A DNA stretch of 64,000 nucleotides, taken from Fen-1273 sp035516035. GTDB taxonomy: Bacteria > Bacteroidota > Ignavibacteria > UBA10030 > UBA6906. Positions within the stretch are counted from its first letter, which is position 1; each line of letters starts with the position of its first letter. Where the stretch lies: positions 45,461-109,460 of the forward strand of contig DATJAS010000032.1 of NCBI GenBank assembly GCA_035516035.1, given 5' to 3'. A model generated the notes under the pieces. The model was not told where the DNA came from and did not search any database. It was given only the letters and a program-made list of their open reading frames with translations. The translations under genes were made by a program, and so were the position numbers. Positions 34,442 to 43,058 of this stretch are shown in pieces.

Positions 34442-35104
34442 TTATTCCCCCTGCTCCTTCACGGTGATGCCGATGAGCGCGGCGACCTGCATCGCCTGGA
34501 GGGGGTCGATCGTGGCTCCCTGGAGCTGGCGGGGTTCGATGTGGAGCCCCGTGAGATCGGACCCACGGAGATCGATCCCCTTCGTGGTGCTCCCCGCAAA
34601 ATCCGCCCCGCCGAGGTCGCACCCCCGGAATACCGCCCCGGAAAGATCGTCATTGTGGCAGAGCGCCCTGCGCAGGTTGCATTGCTGGAACAGGACGGAC
34701 TGGAATGTCCCCGAGATGAGAATTGCGCTTTCAAGCGTACAATCTCTAAAGACGATATCCCTGCATTTGCACTCGGAGATCTGCGCGCCCGTAAGCCGGC
34801 ACCCGCGAAACTCCACCCGCTGGAGGCGCGACCTGGTGATAACGGATCCGGAGAGATCCGCGCCGTCGAGGAGCACGTCGGTGAACCTGGCGTTTGAGAG
34901 CCGCCCGGCGCTGAACGTGACTCCGTGCATCACGATCTGATCGAGGAGCACCCCGGTGGCGGAAGCGTTTACGAACCGGTTTCCCTCCAACCTGACAGAT
35001 GCAATCTCGTTTTCGTCCCGGAGCAGATTCAAGGTCGCGGGCGGCAGCTCGCCCGGGAGACGGGGGGGCTCGGGCGCGAGCGTCGCCGGAGATTTCTTTT
35101 TCAT
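34442..35104 (-). CDS. Pentapeptide-repeat protein
   Basis: 220 residues from the ATG at 35104. From about residue 40 the chain is a right-handed quadrilateral beta-helix of A(D/N)LxX-type repeats: FTDVLLDGADLSGSVI, VEFRGCRLTGAQISECKCRD, LFQQCNLRRAL, AVFRGCDLGGADFAG, IDLRGSDLTGLHI. An N-terminal Pro/Lys-rich stretch (MKKKSPATLAPEPPRLPGEL) precedes the helix. Several Cys residues line one face. Such proteins include gyrase-protecting DNA mimics but most have no known role. The last 30 residues cap the helix. No good Shine-Dalgarno. Confidence 0.87.
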   Translation of the reverse strand: MKKKSPATLAPEPPRLPGELPPATLNLLRDENEIASVRLEGNRFVNASATGVLLDQIVMHGVTFSAGRLSNARFTDVLLDGADLSGSVITRSRLQRVEFRGCRLTGAQISECKCRDIVFRDCTLESAILISGTFQSVLFQQCNLRRALCHNDDLSGAVFRGCDLGGADFAGSTTKGIDLRGSDLTGLHIEPRQLQGATIDPLQAMQVAALIGITVKEQGE

Positions 35105-35280
35105 TCGGGGAACAACGGGGATGAACAAATCGTTAACTATGACAGACGACAGAACCAGATCCTGACTTTCGACATTAAACTTCTGAACGTCCACTCAAGT
35201 CCAAACCTCAGTATCGCTCTTCCCTCTGTACCCCCGCTCGGGCGAACCAGGTAACCGGTGTTGGTTGTGAGGAGGCCGTT

Positions 35281-35637
35281 ATGCGAAAAAGCAGACGCGC
35301 CGTGCGGCACGCCATTCTTCTCCATCTCGTCAAGCGTCTGAGCGATCAGTACAACGTCCAGATACCCGACCAGGGCCCGGCGCTTGACGCTCTCTCGGAC
35401 TATGAGGTCGATGGCCTTCTGTCGTTCAGGTCTGATTTCGAGCTGGAGGAGCTGAGGAGCGCGCTGACGCGGCTCGCCGCCGGGACGTACGGAATCTGCA
35501 TCGGCTGCAAGAAGCCGATCGAACAGGCGCTGCTCGACCACGTGCCGGCGATGCGGATCTGCCCGCGCTGCGAGAGCGAGTTCAATCACGACCTCCAGAT
35601 TTCCGCCGATCACACAATCTGGACAAACGAGCCCTGA
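35281..35637 (+). CDS. DksA/TraR-type C4 zinc-finger protein
   Basis: 118 residues with GAGGAGG ahead of the ATG. A helical N-terminal half (LLHLVKRLSDQYNVQI) leads to a C4 finger, YGICIGCKKPI...MRICPRCESEF. This is shorter than DksA (about 150 residues) and closer to TraR/YbiI-like members. Relatives bind in the RNA polymerase secondary channel and tune transcription initiation; the tip acidic residues that mediate this are not obvious here, so only the fold is claimed. It faces the purine-operon end convergently. Confidence 0.85.
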   Translation: MRKSRRAVRHAILLHLVKRLSDQYNVQIPDQGPALDALSDYEVDGLLSFRSDFELEELRSALTRLAAGTYGICIGCKKPIEQALLDHVPAMRICPRCESEFNHDLQISADHTIWTNEP

Positions 35638-35642
35638 GGGGA

Positions 35643-36740
35643 TCACCGGTTCGATTTGAACCTGAGGGGGACGCCGGGAATCCGGCGGTGATGGATCAGC
35701 TCGGCAACAATGCTGACGGCGATCTCCTCTGGCGTCGCGGCGCCGATATCGACGCCGATCGGCGCGCGGACACGACGCAGGAGATCGGCGGATACGCCCC
35801 CCGCGATCAGCCGCTCAAACGTGGCCGCAACCTTCTTCCTGCTCCCGATCATGCCGACGTAGCCGGCCTGTGTCTTCATGGACTCGTACAGCACCAGCTC
35901 GTCGGCCTTGTGACCGCGCGTGACGATCACAATGGACGCGGAGGGGCGAACGTTCAGCTGCGGAAATGCCGCGAGAAAATCCACCGCCATCGTCCTCGCC
36001 GCATCGGGGAAGCGCGCCGCGCTGGCATATTCAGGCCTGTCGTCGATGACGGTGACGCGGAAGCCGGCCAGCGCGGCGATCCTGCACACCGCGAGCGACA
36101 CGTGGCCGCCGCCGAACAAGAGGAGCGCCGGCGCGCCCCGGAGGCGCTCAAGAACGACAGTCGCGTCCTCCAGCTCCAGCTGCCTCGCCCCGCCGGCAAG
36201 GGCAGTCTCCGCGGCCACGTCGAGCACGAAGCTGCTCCGGGCACGCAGGGGCCCGGGAAGGGCCTGCACGGGATCCACGCCGCGGCCGGCTGCAAGCTTC
36301 CCCGCCGCATCCACAAGCATCATGAAGCGCCCCAGCATCGTCCCGTCATGCCGCGACGCCGTTCCCCGGATCGTATCCTCCCCCGACTCCCTCCGCTCAA
36401 GGAGCGCCGCAACGAATGCCGCATCACTTTTCAGGACCGGTTCGATAAACACATTCAGCGTGCCGCCGCACAGCATTCCGCTTTCCGGGTGATCCTCCGT
36501 GAGCGTAAATGTCATGATGGCCGACCGCCCGGCCGCGCACAGCTCGTCCGCCGCGGCAATCACGTCGGATTCAATGCAGCCTCCCCCGATCGTCCCGGCA
36601 AGGCGGGTGCGTCCGGGAGCGACGAGCATCCGGGAAAGCACCACTGCGGGCGTCGAGCCCGACGTGCCGATCACGGTCGCGAGCATCACGGCCGGATGCG
36701 CTTCAAGCGCGGAAGGGATGTGCTCCAGCGCGTCCATCAC
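35643..36740 (-). CDS. XdhC-family molybdenum cofactor chaperone/sulfuration factor
   Basis: 365 residues. The N-terminal XdhC/CoxI domain has MLATVIGTSGSTPAV, TIGGGCIESDVIAAA and GMLCGGTLNVFIEPV, including conserved Cys residues. The C-terminal Rossmann domain has LLLFGGGHVSLAVCRIAALA, VTVIDDRPEYA, YVGMIGSRKKV and APIGVDIGAATPEEIAVSI. These proteins hold the Mo cofactor during sulfuration and insert it into xanthine dehydrogenases, here presumably the two enzymes in the same operon. The start is GTG 36740 (GTGA overlap with ygeW) or ATG 36737; either is coupled. Last gene of the purine operon. Confidence 0.92.
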   Translation of the reverse strand: MMDALEHIPSALEAHPAVMLATVIGTSGSTPAVVLSRMLVAPGRTRLAGTIGGGCIESDVIAAADELCAAGRSAIMTFTLTEDHPESGMLCGGTLNVFIEPVLKSDAAFVAALLERRESGEDTIRGTASRHDGTMLGRFMMLVDAAGKLAAGRGVDPVQALPGPLRARSSFVLDVAAETALAGGARQLELEDATVVLERLRGAPALLLFGGGHVSLAVCRIAALAGFRVTVIDDRPEYASAARFPDAARTMAVDFLAAFPQLNVRPSASIVIVTRGHKADELVLYESMKTQAGYVGMIGSRKKVAATFERLIAGGVSADLLRRVRAPIGVDIGAATPEEIAVSIVAELIHHRRIPGVPLRFKSNR

Positions 36741-37741
36741 ATCGTCAGCGCCATGACGGACTTACACGTGTGCAGGCGGTTCTCCGCTTCGGGGTAGACG
36801 CGGGACTGCGGGCCGTCGATCACGGCGTCCACGACTTCGAACCCCCGGTCGGCGGGGAGGCAGTGCATGTAGATGGCTTCAGTGTTCGCGAGTTTCATGC
36901 GCCGCTCATCGCAGATCCAGTCCCTGTATTTCTTCGAGATTTCGAGGGCTTCGGCAGGGTTATGAAACAGCGACTCGATCCCCCAGGATTTCGGATAGAC
37001 GATATCCGCCCCCTTGAAAGCCTCGTCCATCGAATCAACAACTTCGAACGTCGTCCCGTTCTTCCTGGCGGTCTCCCGGGCAAATTCCATCGGGCCTTTC
37101 ATCAGCGAGTATTCCGGGGGGTGGGCGAGCGTCACGTCCAGGCCGAACCGCGTCATGAGCGTGATGAGTCCCTGGGGAACCGACATCGGCTTGGCGTAGC
37201 TGGGGGCGTAGGCCCACGAGACCGCGATCTTCAGTCCGCGCAGGTTCTTCCCGAACTCCTCCCGGATCGTCATCAGGTCGGCCAGCGTCTGGAACGGATG
37301 ATCGATATCGCACTGCATGTTGAGGACCGGGACCCGGGCATGAGCGGCAACCGTGCGCATGTAGGCATTGCCCTCCCCCGGCACCAGGTCGTGCCGGATG
37401 GCGATGGCGTGGCCGTAGCTCGAGAGGATGATGCCCATGTCCTTCGGGGACTCGCCGTGCGCCACCTGCGACGTCTCGGCCGCGATGAAATGCGCGTGCG
37501 CACCGAGCTGCGTCGCCCCGGCCTCAAAGGAGTTCCGCGTCCGGGTGGACTTGTCAAAGAAAAAGAGGAAGATGGTCTTGTCCGGCAGGTACCGCGTCGG
37601 CGTTCCCCGGCGGAACGCCTTCTTCAGTTTCCCGGCCGTGTCGAGGGCCAGCTCGATTTCTTTCACGGTCCAGTCGCGCGTCTCGATGTAGTCGCGCCCC
37701 CTGAGCGTCCCGGGGAGCTTCGTCAACGTGCCTCGTGCCAT
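36737..37741 (-). CDS. ygeW: YgeW-type carbamoyltransferase (knotted ornithine/aspartate transcarbamylase homologue)
   Basis: 334 residues. Carbamoyl-phosphate site DKSTRTRNSFEAGATQLG, then GNAYMRTVAAH, LNMQCDIDHPFQTLADLM, AVSWAYAPSYAKPMSVPQ, VYPKSWGIES and the catalytic MHCLPADRG. The AYAPSYAKPMSVPQG and YPKSW blocks match YgeW rather than biosynthetic ArgF or PyrB. YgeW homologues belong to the anaerobic purine/ureide degradation locus, where running in the catabolic direction would yield carbamoyl phosphate for ATP synthesis; no carbamate kinase lies in the window. It sits 9 nt after ygeY. Confidence 0.92.
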   Translation of the reverse strand: MARGTLTKLPGTLRGRDYIETRDWTVKEIELALDTAGKLKKAFRRGTPTRYLPDKTIFLFFFDKSTRTRNSFEAGATQLGAHAHFIAAETSQVAHGESPKDMGIILSSYGHAIAIRHDLVPGEGNAYMRTVAAHARVPVLNMQCDIDHPFQTLADLMTIREEFGKNLRGLKIAVSWAYAPSYAKPMSVPQGLITLMTRFGLDVTLAHPPEYSLMKGPMEFARETARKNGTTFEVVDSMDEAFKGADIVYPKSWGIESLFHNPAEALEISKKYRDWICDERRMKLANTEAIYMHCLPADRGFEVVDAVIDGPQSRVYPEAENRLHTCKSVMALTM

Positions 37742-37750
37742 GATCGCCCG

Positions 37751-38962
37751 TCACGTGTGGTTGATTGTGGATAGGTATGCCGCCGGGAAGGCGGCATACC
37801 ACGCCACCGCCTTCACCAGGTGTTCGACCGGGATCTGCTCCGTCGCCATGTGCGCGTGGATCTCGTTGCCGGGTCCGAACCCGAGGCAGGGGATACCATG
37901 CATTCCCATCACAGCAACGCCGTTTGTGCTGAACACCCAGCGTCCGATCCCGGCAGGAGCGCCGAAGAGCGACTCGAAGTTCCCCGCTCCCGCCCTGAGG
38001 AGAGGGTGGTCCTCCGCCAGCAGCCAGGTCGGATAGTACTTCTGCACGGGGTAGGTGACACCGCGCCAGCTCGGCACGCGGTACTCCAGCACGACCACGT
38101 CCGCTCCCGCCGCGCGGACGGACGGAAGATCGCGGATCTCGCGCAGCGCCGAGTCCATCGTGTCCGTGGCAGCGAGCCGGCGGTCCAGGTGTATCGTCGA
38201 CGAGTCGGCGACCGCGCAGAGCGAGGGGGAGGTGGAGCGTATCTCCGCGATCGTCACGGTCCCCTTGCCAAGAAACGGTTCACCGCCGAGTCGATCGTTG
38301 AGCGTCTCGATATCCCGGACGATCGGCGCCATCCTGTAGATCGCGTTCACGCCCCGCTCCGGCGCGGAGCCGTGGCAGGAGACGCCCGAGGTCCGGACCT
38401 CGATCTCCATCCTCCCGCGGTGCCCGCGGTAGACGCCGAGGTTCGTCGGCTCGGCGATGACCACGGCCTCGGGACGGATGCGGTCCTCGTTGATGATGTA
38501 TTGCCAGCAGAGCCCGTCGCAGTCCTCCTCCTGCACGCTCCCCACGACGAACAGCGTATACTCCCCTTCCAGTCCGAGCTGCCTGATCAGCTTCCCCCCG
38601 TGGACGATGGAAGCGAGCGCCCCCTTCATGTCGCAGGCGCCGCGGCCGTAGATCACGCCGTCCTTCTCCGCCCCGGCAAACGGATCGACGGTCCAGTTCG
38701 CCGGGTTGCCGACATCCACCGTATCGACGTGGGCGTCAAAGGCGATGACGTGCTTTCCCCTGCCGATCCTGCCGAGGATGTTCCCCATGCCGTCGACGGT
38801 GACCTCGTCGTAGGCGCAGGCTTGCATCTCCTCCCTGATGCGCGCGATGACGCGCTCTTCCTGTCCGCTGAGGGACTTGATGGCAATGAGATCGCGGAGG
38901 AATCCAGCGACGGAGCGCTCGTTCTTCTGCGAGGCAGAGAGGATGGATGATGGACTGATCAT
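37751..38962 (-). CDS. ygeY: YgeY-type M20 peptidase/amidohydrolase of the purine locus
   Basis: 403 residues, M20 family. Metal ligands and base: IAFDAHVDTVD (His and Asp), YGRGACDMKGALAS (bridging Asp), VGSVQEEDCDGL (catalytic Glu plus ligand), VIAEPTN (Glu) and EIHAHMATEQIP (final His). SCHGSAPERGVNAIY is the dimerisation lid. YgeY proteins are linked to selenium/purine clusters and are predicted to hydrolyse an N-carbamoyl or amide bond in a purine-ring breakdown product. A dispersed repeat lies just ahead of the start. Confidence 0.92.
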   Translation of the reverse strand: MISPSSILSASQKNERSVAGFLRDLIAIKSLSGQEERVIARIREEMQACAYDEVTVDGMGNILGRIGRGKHVIAFDAHVDTVDVGNPANWTVDPFAGAEKDGVIYGRGACDMKGALASIVHGGKLIRQLGLEGEYTLFVVGSVQEEDCDGLCWQYIINEDRIRPEAVVIAEPTNLGVYRGHRGRMEIEVRTSGVSCHGSAPERGVNAIYRMAPIVRDIETLNDRLGGEPFLGKGTVTIAEIRSTSPSLCAVADSSTIHLDRRLAATDTMDSALREIRDLPSVRAAGADVVVLEYRVPSWRGVTYPVQKYYPTWLLAEDHPLLRAGAGNFESLFGAPAGIGRWVFSTNGVAVMGMHGIPCLGFGPGNEIHAHMATEQIPVEHLVKAVAWYAAFPAAYLSTINHT

Positions 38963-38976
38963 AGAGACATTGTTTT

Positions 38977-39017
38977 GAGATTGCTTCGTCGCTGAGAAGC
39001 GCTCCTCGCAATGACGG
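38977..39017 (+). repeat. Dispersed hairpin repeat, copy 6
   Basis: GAGATTGCTTCGTCGCTGAG, then AAGCGCTCCTCGCAATGAC. It fills the gap between the PLP-enzyme gene and ygeY; the operon transcript therefore carries its reverse complement. Confidence 0.85.
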
Positions 39018-39022
39018 GGTGT

Positions 39023-40474
39023 TCAACCGGCGTTATTAAACGCCTCGATCAGGCGGTCGAAGAGAACGACTTCGTCCTCGAAGCGTGACCGCCAGTACCC
39101 GGCCTCGCGCTGGGCGTTCAGCTCTTCGACGGTCTTCCCCTGCTGCTCGACCCACGTGAAGTATTTCAGGTTGTGGATCGATTTCCTGTCGGCGTGCGAC
39201 AGCTCCCGGAAGAAATCGGTCCGCTGGTGATGAAGCGGCCCCTCGCAATCGCGGGCCGCGTCGGTCTTACCGTACGGCCCCCGCTCGCGCCCGAGCTCCG
39301 CCAGGCGGGACGCATAAAGCCCGGAGGAATCCGTGAAGACGGTGAAGACGGCGTCCCGCGACGTGAGGTCATAGTACCGGGCCGTCTTGATCGCGGCAAG
39401 CAGATTCGCGACGCCGGAGATCCCGAGGAGCGAAAGGGACTCGGCCGATTCCTGCGTGAGCCCGAGGGCAATGAGCCAGCGTTTCCCTTCCTCCTCGTTA
39501 AAGAGCCGGAAGACTCTCATGCAGTCCTCGTCGTCGATCGCGGCAACGGCGTCGGTCGTCATCACGTTGTGCACCCAGGGGACGTGCTTGTCGCCGATCC
39601 CCTCGATCCGGTGCCCGCCGAACCCGTTCATCAGGAGCGTCGGGCACTGGAGCGCCTCGGCGGCCACCGTGCGGCAGAGCGGGTTGTTCTTTTTCAGGTA
39701 ATCGCCCGCGGCGATCGTGCCCGCGGATCCGGTTGAGGAGACGAACGCCGCCGGGGAGCATCCTGCCAGCGCAGGCGAGGCGAGGACCTCTTCGATCGCG
39801 GGCCCGGTTACGTTGTAGTGGAAAATCGGGTTTCCGAACTCCTCGAACTGGTTGAAGATGACGTTGACGGGATCCCTCTTCAGCTCCCAGCACTTGTCGT
39901 AGATCTCTTTGACGTTCGATTCGCAGCCCGGCGTGGCAATCACCTCGGCGCCGATCTCCCGCAGCCAGGCAAAGCGCTCGGCGGACATCTCCTCGGGGAG
40001 GATCGCCAGCGCCGTGCATCCCAGCAGTGCGCAATCGAACGCCCCTCCCCTGCAGAAATTCCCCGTGGAGGGCCAGACGGCCCGGTGGCGGGAAGGGTCG
40101 AATTCCCCGCTCACAAGCCGCGGCACCAGACAGCCGAACGCCGCGCCAACCTTGTGCGCCCCCGTCGGGAAGTACTTTCCCACGAGCCCGATGATACGCG
40201 CGTCGACTCCCGTAACCGCGCGGGGAATTTCCAGCGTGTTGACTTCCCCGTAGCGCCCCGTGGCCAGATCGTTCTTCCACGTGATCCGGAAAAGATTTGC
40301 CGGGTTCACGTCCCACAGGCCGACGCCGTCAAGGCGTTCGGCGACGGAGGCGGGAATGAGCCGCGGGTCACGCAGCTCCGCGAACGTCGGGATCCTGATC
40401 CTCCGCTCGCGGCAGCGCTGCGCGCTGCGGCGGATGATGTCATCCCTGAGCGTACCGATGATGTTGGATTTCAT
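39023..40474 (-). CDS. Fold-type II PLP-dependent enzyme of the purine operon (cysteine-synthase/threonine-synthase superfamily)
   Basis: 483 residues. PLP Lys in PTGAHKVGAAFGCLVPRL, a phosphate-binding Ser/Thr-Gly-Asn in VWPSTGNFCRGGAFDCALLG, and a Gly-rich loop SSTGSAGTIAAGDYL. It is about 100 residues longer than cysteine synthase or diaminopropionate ammonia-lyase, with a C-terminal extension (ERGPYGKTDAARD, FTWVEQQGKTVEELNAQRE). The reference locus in E. coli has ygeX, a PLP diaminopropionate ammonia-lyase, at this position; this protein lacks overall YgeX similarity but could do the equivalent beta-elimination step. The exact reaction is unknown. Confidence 0.82.
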   Translation of the reverse strand: MKSNIIGTLRDDIIRRSAQRCRERRIRIPTFAELRDPRLIPASVAERLDGVGLWDVNPANLFRITWKNDLATGRYGEVNTLEIPRAVTGVDARIIGLVGKYFPTGAHKVGAAFGCLVPRLVSGEFDPSRHRAVWPSTGNFCRGGAFDCALLGCTALAILPEEMSAERFAWLREIGAEVIATPGCESNVKEIYDKCWELKRDPVNVIFNQFEEFGNPIFHYNVTGPAIEEVLASPALAGCSPAAFVSSTGSAGTIAAGDYLKKNNPLCRTVAAEALQCPTLLMNGFGGHRIEGIGDKHVPWVHNVMTTDAVAAIDDEDCMRVFRLFNEEEGKRWLIALGLTQESAESLSLLGISGVANLLAAIKTARYYDLTSRDAVFTVFTDSSGLYASRLAELGRERGPYGKTDAARDCEGPLHHQRTDFFRELSHADRKSIHNLKYFTWVEQQGKTVEELNAQREAGYWRSRFEDEVVLFDRLIEAFNNAG

Positions 40475-40497
40475 GGGATGGGCTCAGAATTTTGCTG

Positions 40498-40566
40498 GAG
40501 ATTGCCACGCCAAAGTGCGGCGTGATCCAAAGAATGGACTTCGCAAAAAGCGCTCGCAATGACGGG
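40498..40566 (+). repeat. Dispersed hairpin repeat, copy 7 (long form)
   Basis: GAGATTGCCACGCCAAAGTG, then CGGCGTGATCCAAAGAATGG, then ACTTCGC...GCTCGCAATGAC. Located in the 95-nt gap between preA and the PLP-enzyme gene of the purine operon. Confidence 0.88.
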
Positions 40567-40569
40567 AGA

Positions 40570-41796
40570 TCATGTGACCTCCACGAGGGCGATGCAGGAT
40601 TCAGGACAGACGTGCGGACAGAGGCCGCAGCCGACGCAGCGGCCGGGATCCACGACCGGGACCCGGTTTTCGCGGCGGTCGATCGCCCCGTGGCCCCCGT
40701 CCCTGCAGGCAACATAACAGACCTCGCACCCGATGCAGCGCGATCCGTCGATCACGCTCCGCATCCTTCGCCTCGGCAGTTCGTCGTGCACGGCGATGTG
40801 AGGCAGCGCCTTCCCGACGATCTCGAGGGGGGAGGCAAAGCCCATGTCGTCCAGGTAGTGCGCGAGGCCGCTCCGCAGGTCATCGATCGCGCCGAACCCG
40901 CGGTGCATGACGAGCGTGCAGAACTGGACGCAGCGCGCTCCCACGCTCATGAACTCCACGGCATCGCTCCAGGAGGACGCACCGCCCGTGCCCAGGACCG
41001 GGAGGGGAACGTTACGCGCGATCTCCGCGATCGTCCGGAGCGTGATCGGCCTGATGGCGGGGCCCGTCAGGCCGCTGTATGTCGAACGGCTCCCGAGCGC
41101 CGGCTTCGGAACAAATGTCCGGATGTCGACGCCCATCAGGGCCTGTATGGAGTTGGACGCGGTCAGCGCGTCTGCGCCGCTCCTGTGCACCGCCCTGGCG
41201 ATCTCCACGATGTCCGTCACATGAGGCGTGATCTTGATCGAAACGGGCACGCGCCGGGCCGCTTCTTTCACCCAGCGCGCCGTCGTTTCCGTTGCCGCCG
41301 CGCTCTGTGCGAGCATCCTGCCGGGATCCTCCCCGATATTCCCCTGGGGACAGGAGAAGCTGCATTCGATAAGGTCGACGCCGGCATTTTCCAGGCGTGC
41401 GACGAGCGACTGCCAGTCCTCTTTTTTTCCCGCCATGATGCTCGCCGCCACCATCTTGCGGGGAAATTCCCTTTTCAGCGCGCGCACCGCGGACTCCACC
41501 CGGTCGACGTGGTGCGCGGAGATCAGATCGATGTTTCCCATCCCGAACAGCAGTTTCTCATCCCAGTTGAGTGCCGACATCATCGGGTATGCAAGGTCGA
41601 CGCGCGTCCCCTCCACCGACGTGGTCTTCAGTACCGCACCCGCCCACCCCAGCGCAAACGCCCGTGCGACCATCGCGGGATCGTCCGTCGACGGGCCGGC
41701 GGCCAGGATGAAGGGGTTCTCCAGCGGGATCCCCAACAACTCGTAGGAGAGGTCCCGCAGCGGGAAGATGTCAGGACCGCGGTCGGGGGTCTCCAT
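40570..41796 (-). CDS. preA: PreA-type dihydropyrimidine-dehydrogenase catalytic subunit (FMN barrel plus two 4Fe-4S)
   Basis: 408 residues. An FMN-binding dihydroorotate-dehydrogenase-like barrel (NPFILAAGPSTDDP, VLKTTSVEG, SIKITPHVTDIVEIA, VLGTGGASSWSDAVEF) is followed by a ferredoxin tail with CIGCEVCYVAC and CVGCGLCPHVC. The catalytic-loop Cys is kept (Cys149 in ECSFSCPQG), but Ser146 occupies the place of the substrate-binding Asn of dihydropyrimidine dehydrogenases (NLSCP/NFSCP). That suggests a different substrate from uracil/thymine. Together with PreT it covers the domains of YgfK, the fused protein of the uric-acid locus. It overlaps preT by 26 nt. Confidence 0.9.
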   Translation of the reverse strand: METPDRGPDIFPLRDLSYELLGIPLENPFILAAGPSTDDPAMVARAFALGWAGAVLKTTSVEGTRVDLAYPMMSALNWDEKLLFGMGNIDLISAHHVDRVESAVRALKREFPRKMVAASIMAGKKEDWQSLVARLENAGVDLIECSFSCPQGNIGEDPGRMLAQSAAATETTARWVKEAARRVPVSIKITPHVTDIVEIARAVHRSGADALTASNSIQALMGVDIRTFVPKPALGSRSTYSGLTGPAIRPITLRTIAEIARNVPLPVLGTGGASSWSDAVEFMSVGARCVQFCTLVMHRGFGAIDDLRSGLAHYLDDMGFASPLEIVGKALPHIAVHDELPRRRMRSVIDGSRCIGCEVCYVACRDGGHGAIDRRENRVPVVDPGRCVGCGLCPHVCPESCIALVEVT

Positions 41797-43048
41797 CCCG
41801 ATTCCTCATGATATGTTCGTGAATCGCGCGGGCCGCCCCCATCCCCTGCGCAACGGAGAGGACGATGGTACCCTCCCCGGCGGTCGCGTCTCCTCCGGCG
41901 AAGATCCCCGGGGAGGACGTCCTGAAGTCTCTATCGACGCGAATGAACCCCGCGGCGGTGCGCGCGAGATTCGGAAGCCAGGCCGCACGCAACTCCTGGC
42001 CGACGGAGACGATGACGGAGTCAGCGGGGATGAGAAATTCGGACCCGGGCACTTCCTGCGGCACCGGCCTGCCGGTGGCGTCGAGCCGCGCTCCCAGCCG
42101 CGTGCGCCGGCACCGGACGCCCGAGACGGCTCCTCCCGATCCGACGATTTCAACGGGGACCGCGAGAAAGAGAAACTCCACTCCCTGCCGGCGCGCCTCT
42201 TCACGCTCCGCGCTCCAGGCGCGCATCTCGTTCGCCGATCGGCGGTAGAGGAGGACGACGGCACCTGCGCCCGACCGACGCGCGACGGCGGCCGCATCCA
42301 GCGACACGTTCCCGCCGCCGACGACGACCACGCGCGCACCTGTCACGGCGGCCGAAGGGTCCCGCTTTGCACGTTCGAGGAACCTGAGCGCCGGCAGCAC
42401 CCCGCCGAGATGCTCACCCGGGATCCCCAGGACCCGCTCATGAGCGAGCCCCGCGGCAATGAAGACAGCATCGTGCGAGGCCGCGATGCTCGCGAACGCC
42501 GGGGCGTCGACGACGCAATCATGGAACCTGTAGCTGGAGGCAAGGAATCCGATATCCTGCCCGAGCACGTCGTCCGGGAGGCGGAACGGCGGGATGGTCC
42601 TGCGCGGGACGCCGCCCGGCGGACCGTCGTTGTAGAGATCAACGGCGTGGCCGCGCACCGCCAGGCCGAAGGCGCAGCCGAGCCCGGCGGGGCCGCCGCC
42701 GATCACGGCCACGGTCCTCCCCGTCGAGGGACGTGAGGCCGGCGCGAGGGGCCTTGTGCGTTCCGAGCCCGTGGCAAACATGTGCAGCTCCCTGATGCGG
42801 ACAGGGGCTCCGTTCTTCCCCCTCGTGCATGCGGCCTGGCAGTAGACCTCCTGGGGACAGATCGCGCCGCACACGGCGGCAAGCGCATTGGCGCTCCTGA
42901 CCGCGGCCGCGGCACCGGCGAGGTTTCCGCTCCGCACCATGCCGATCATCCCCGGGATATCGATGTGTGCCGGGCAGGCCGATGTGCAGGGGGCATCGAA
43001 ACAGGTGAGGCATTTCGCAGCCTCCCGGAGGACCTCCGTTCCGCTCAT
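41771..43048 (-). CDS. preT: PreT/GltD-like NAD(P)H-dependent FAD/4Fe-4S oxidoreductase
   Basis: 425 residues from the ATG at 43048; upstream in-frame codons overlap the 2Fe-2S gene. N-terminal Cys motifs for two 4Fe-4S clusters (AAKCLTCFDAPCTSACP, CGAICPQEVYCQAACTRG), an FAD fold VAVIGGGPAGLGCAFGLA and an NAD(P) fold RVVVVGGGNVSLDAAAVA, then GIFAGGDATAGEGTIVLSVA. This is the GltD/PreT electron-input module that feeds electrons from NAD(P)H to the FMN site of PreA. The start lies 10 nt after xdhC and lacks an obvious Shine-Dalgarno. Confidence 0.9.
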   Translation of the reverse strand: MSGTEVLREAAKCLTCFDAPCTSACPAHIDIPGMIGMVRSGNLAGAAAAVRSANALAAVCGAICPQEVYCQAACTRGKNGAPVRIRELHMFATGSERTRPLAPASRPSTGRTVAVIGGGPAGLGCAFGLAVRGHAVDLYNDGPPGGVPRRTIPPFRLPDDVLGQDIGFLASSYRFHDCVVDAPAFASIAASHDAVFIAAGLAHERVLGIPGEHLGGVLPALRFLERAKRDPSAAVTGARVVVVGGGNVSLDAAAVARRSGAGAVVLLYRRSANEMRAWSAEREEARRQGVEFLFLAVPVEIVGSGGAVSGVRCRRTRLGARLDATGRPVPQEVPGSEFLIPADSVIVSVGQELRAAWLPNLARTAAGFIRVDRDFRTSSPGIFAGGDATAGEGTIVLSVAQGMGAARAIHEHIMRNRDGDPRPRS

Positions 43049-43058
43049 GACGGGTAGG

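Noticed and set aside
39237..39266. Partial dispersed repeat (CTCGCAATCGCGGG) inside the PLP-enzyme gene
   Set aside because: Only about ten bases match, without the GAGATTGC end or the inner hairpin; likely chance.
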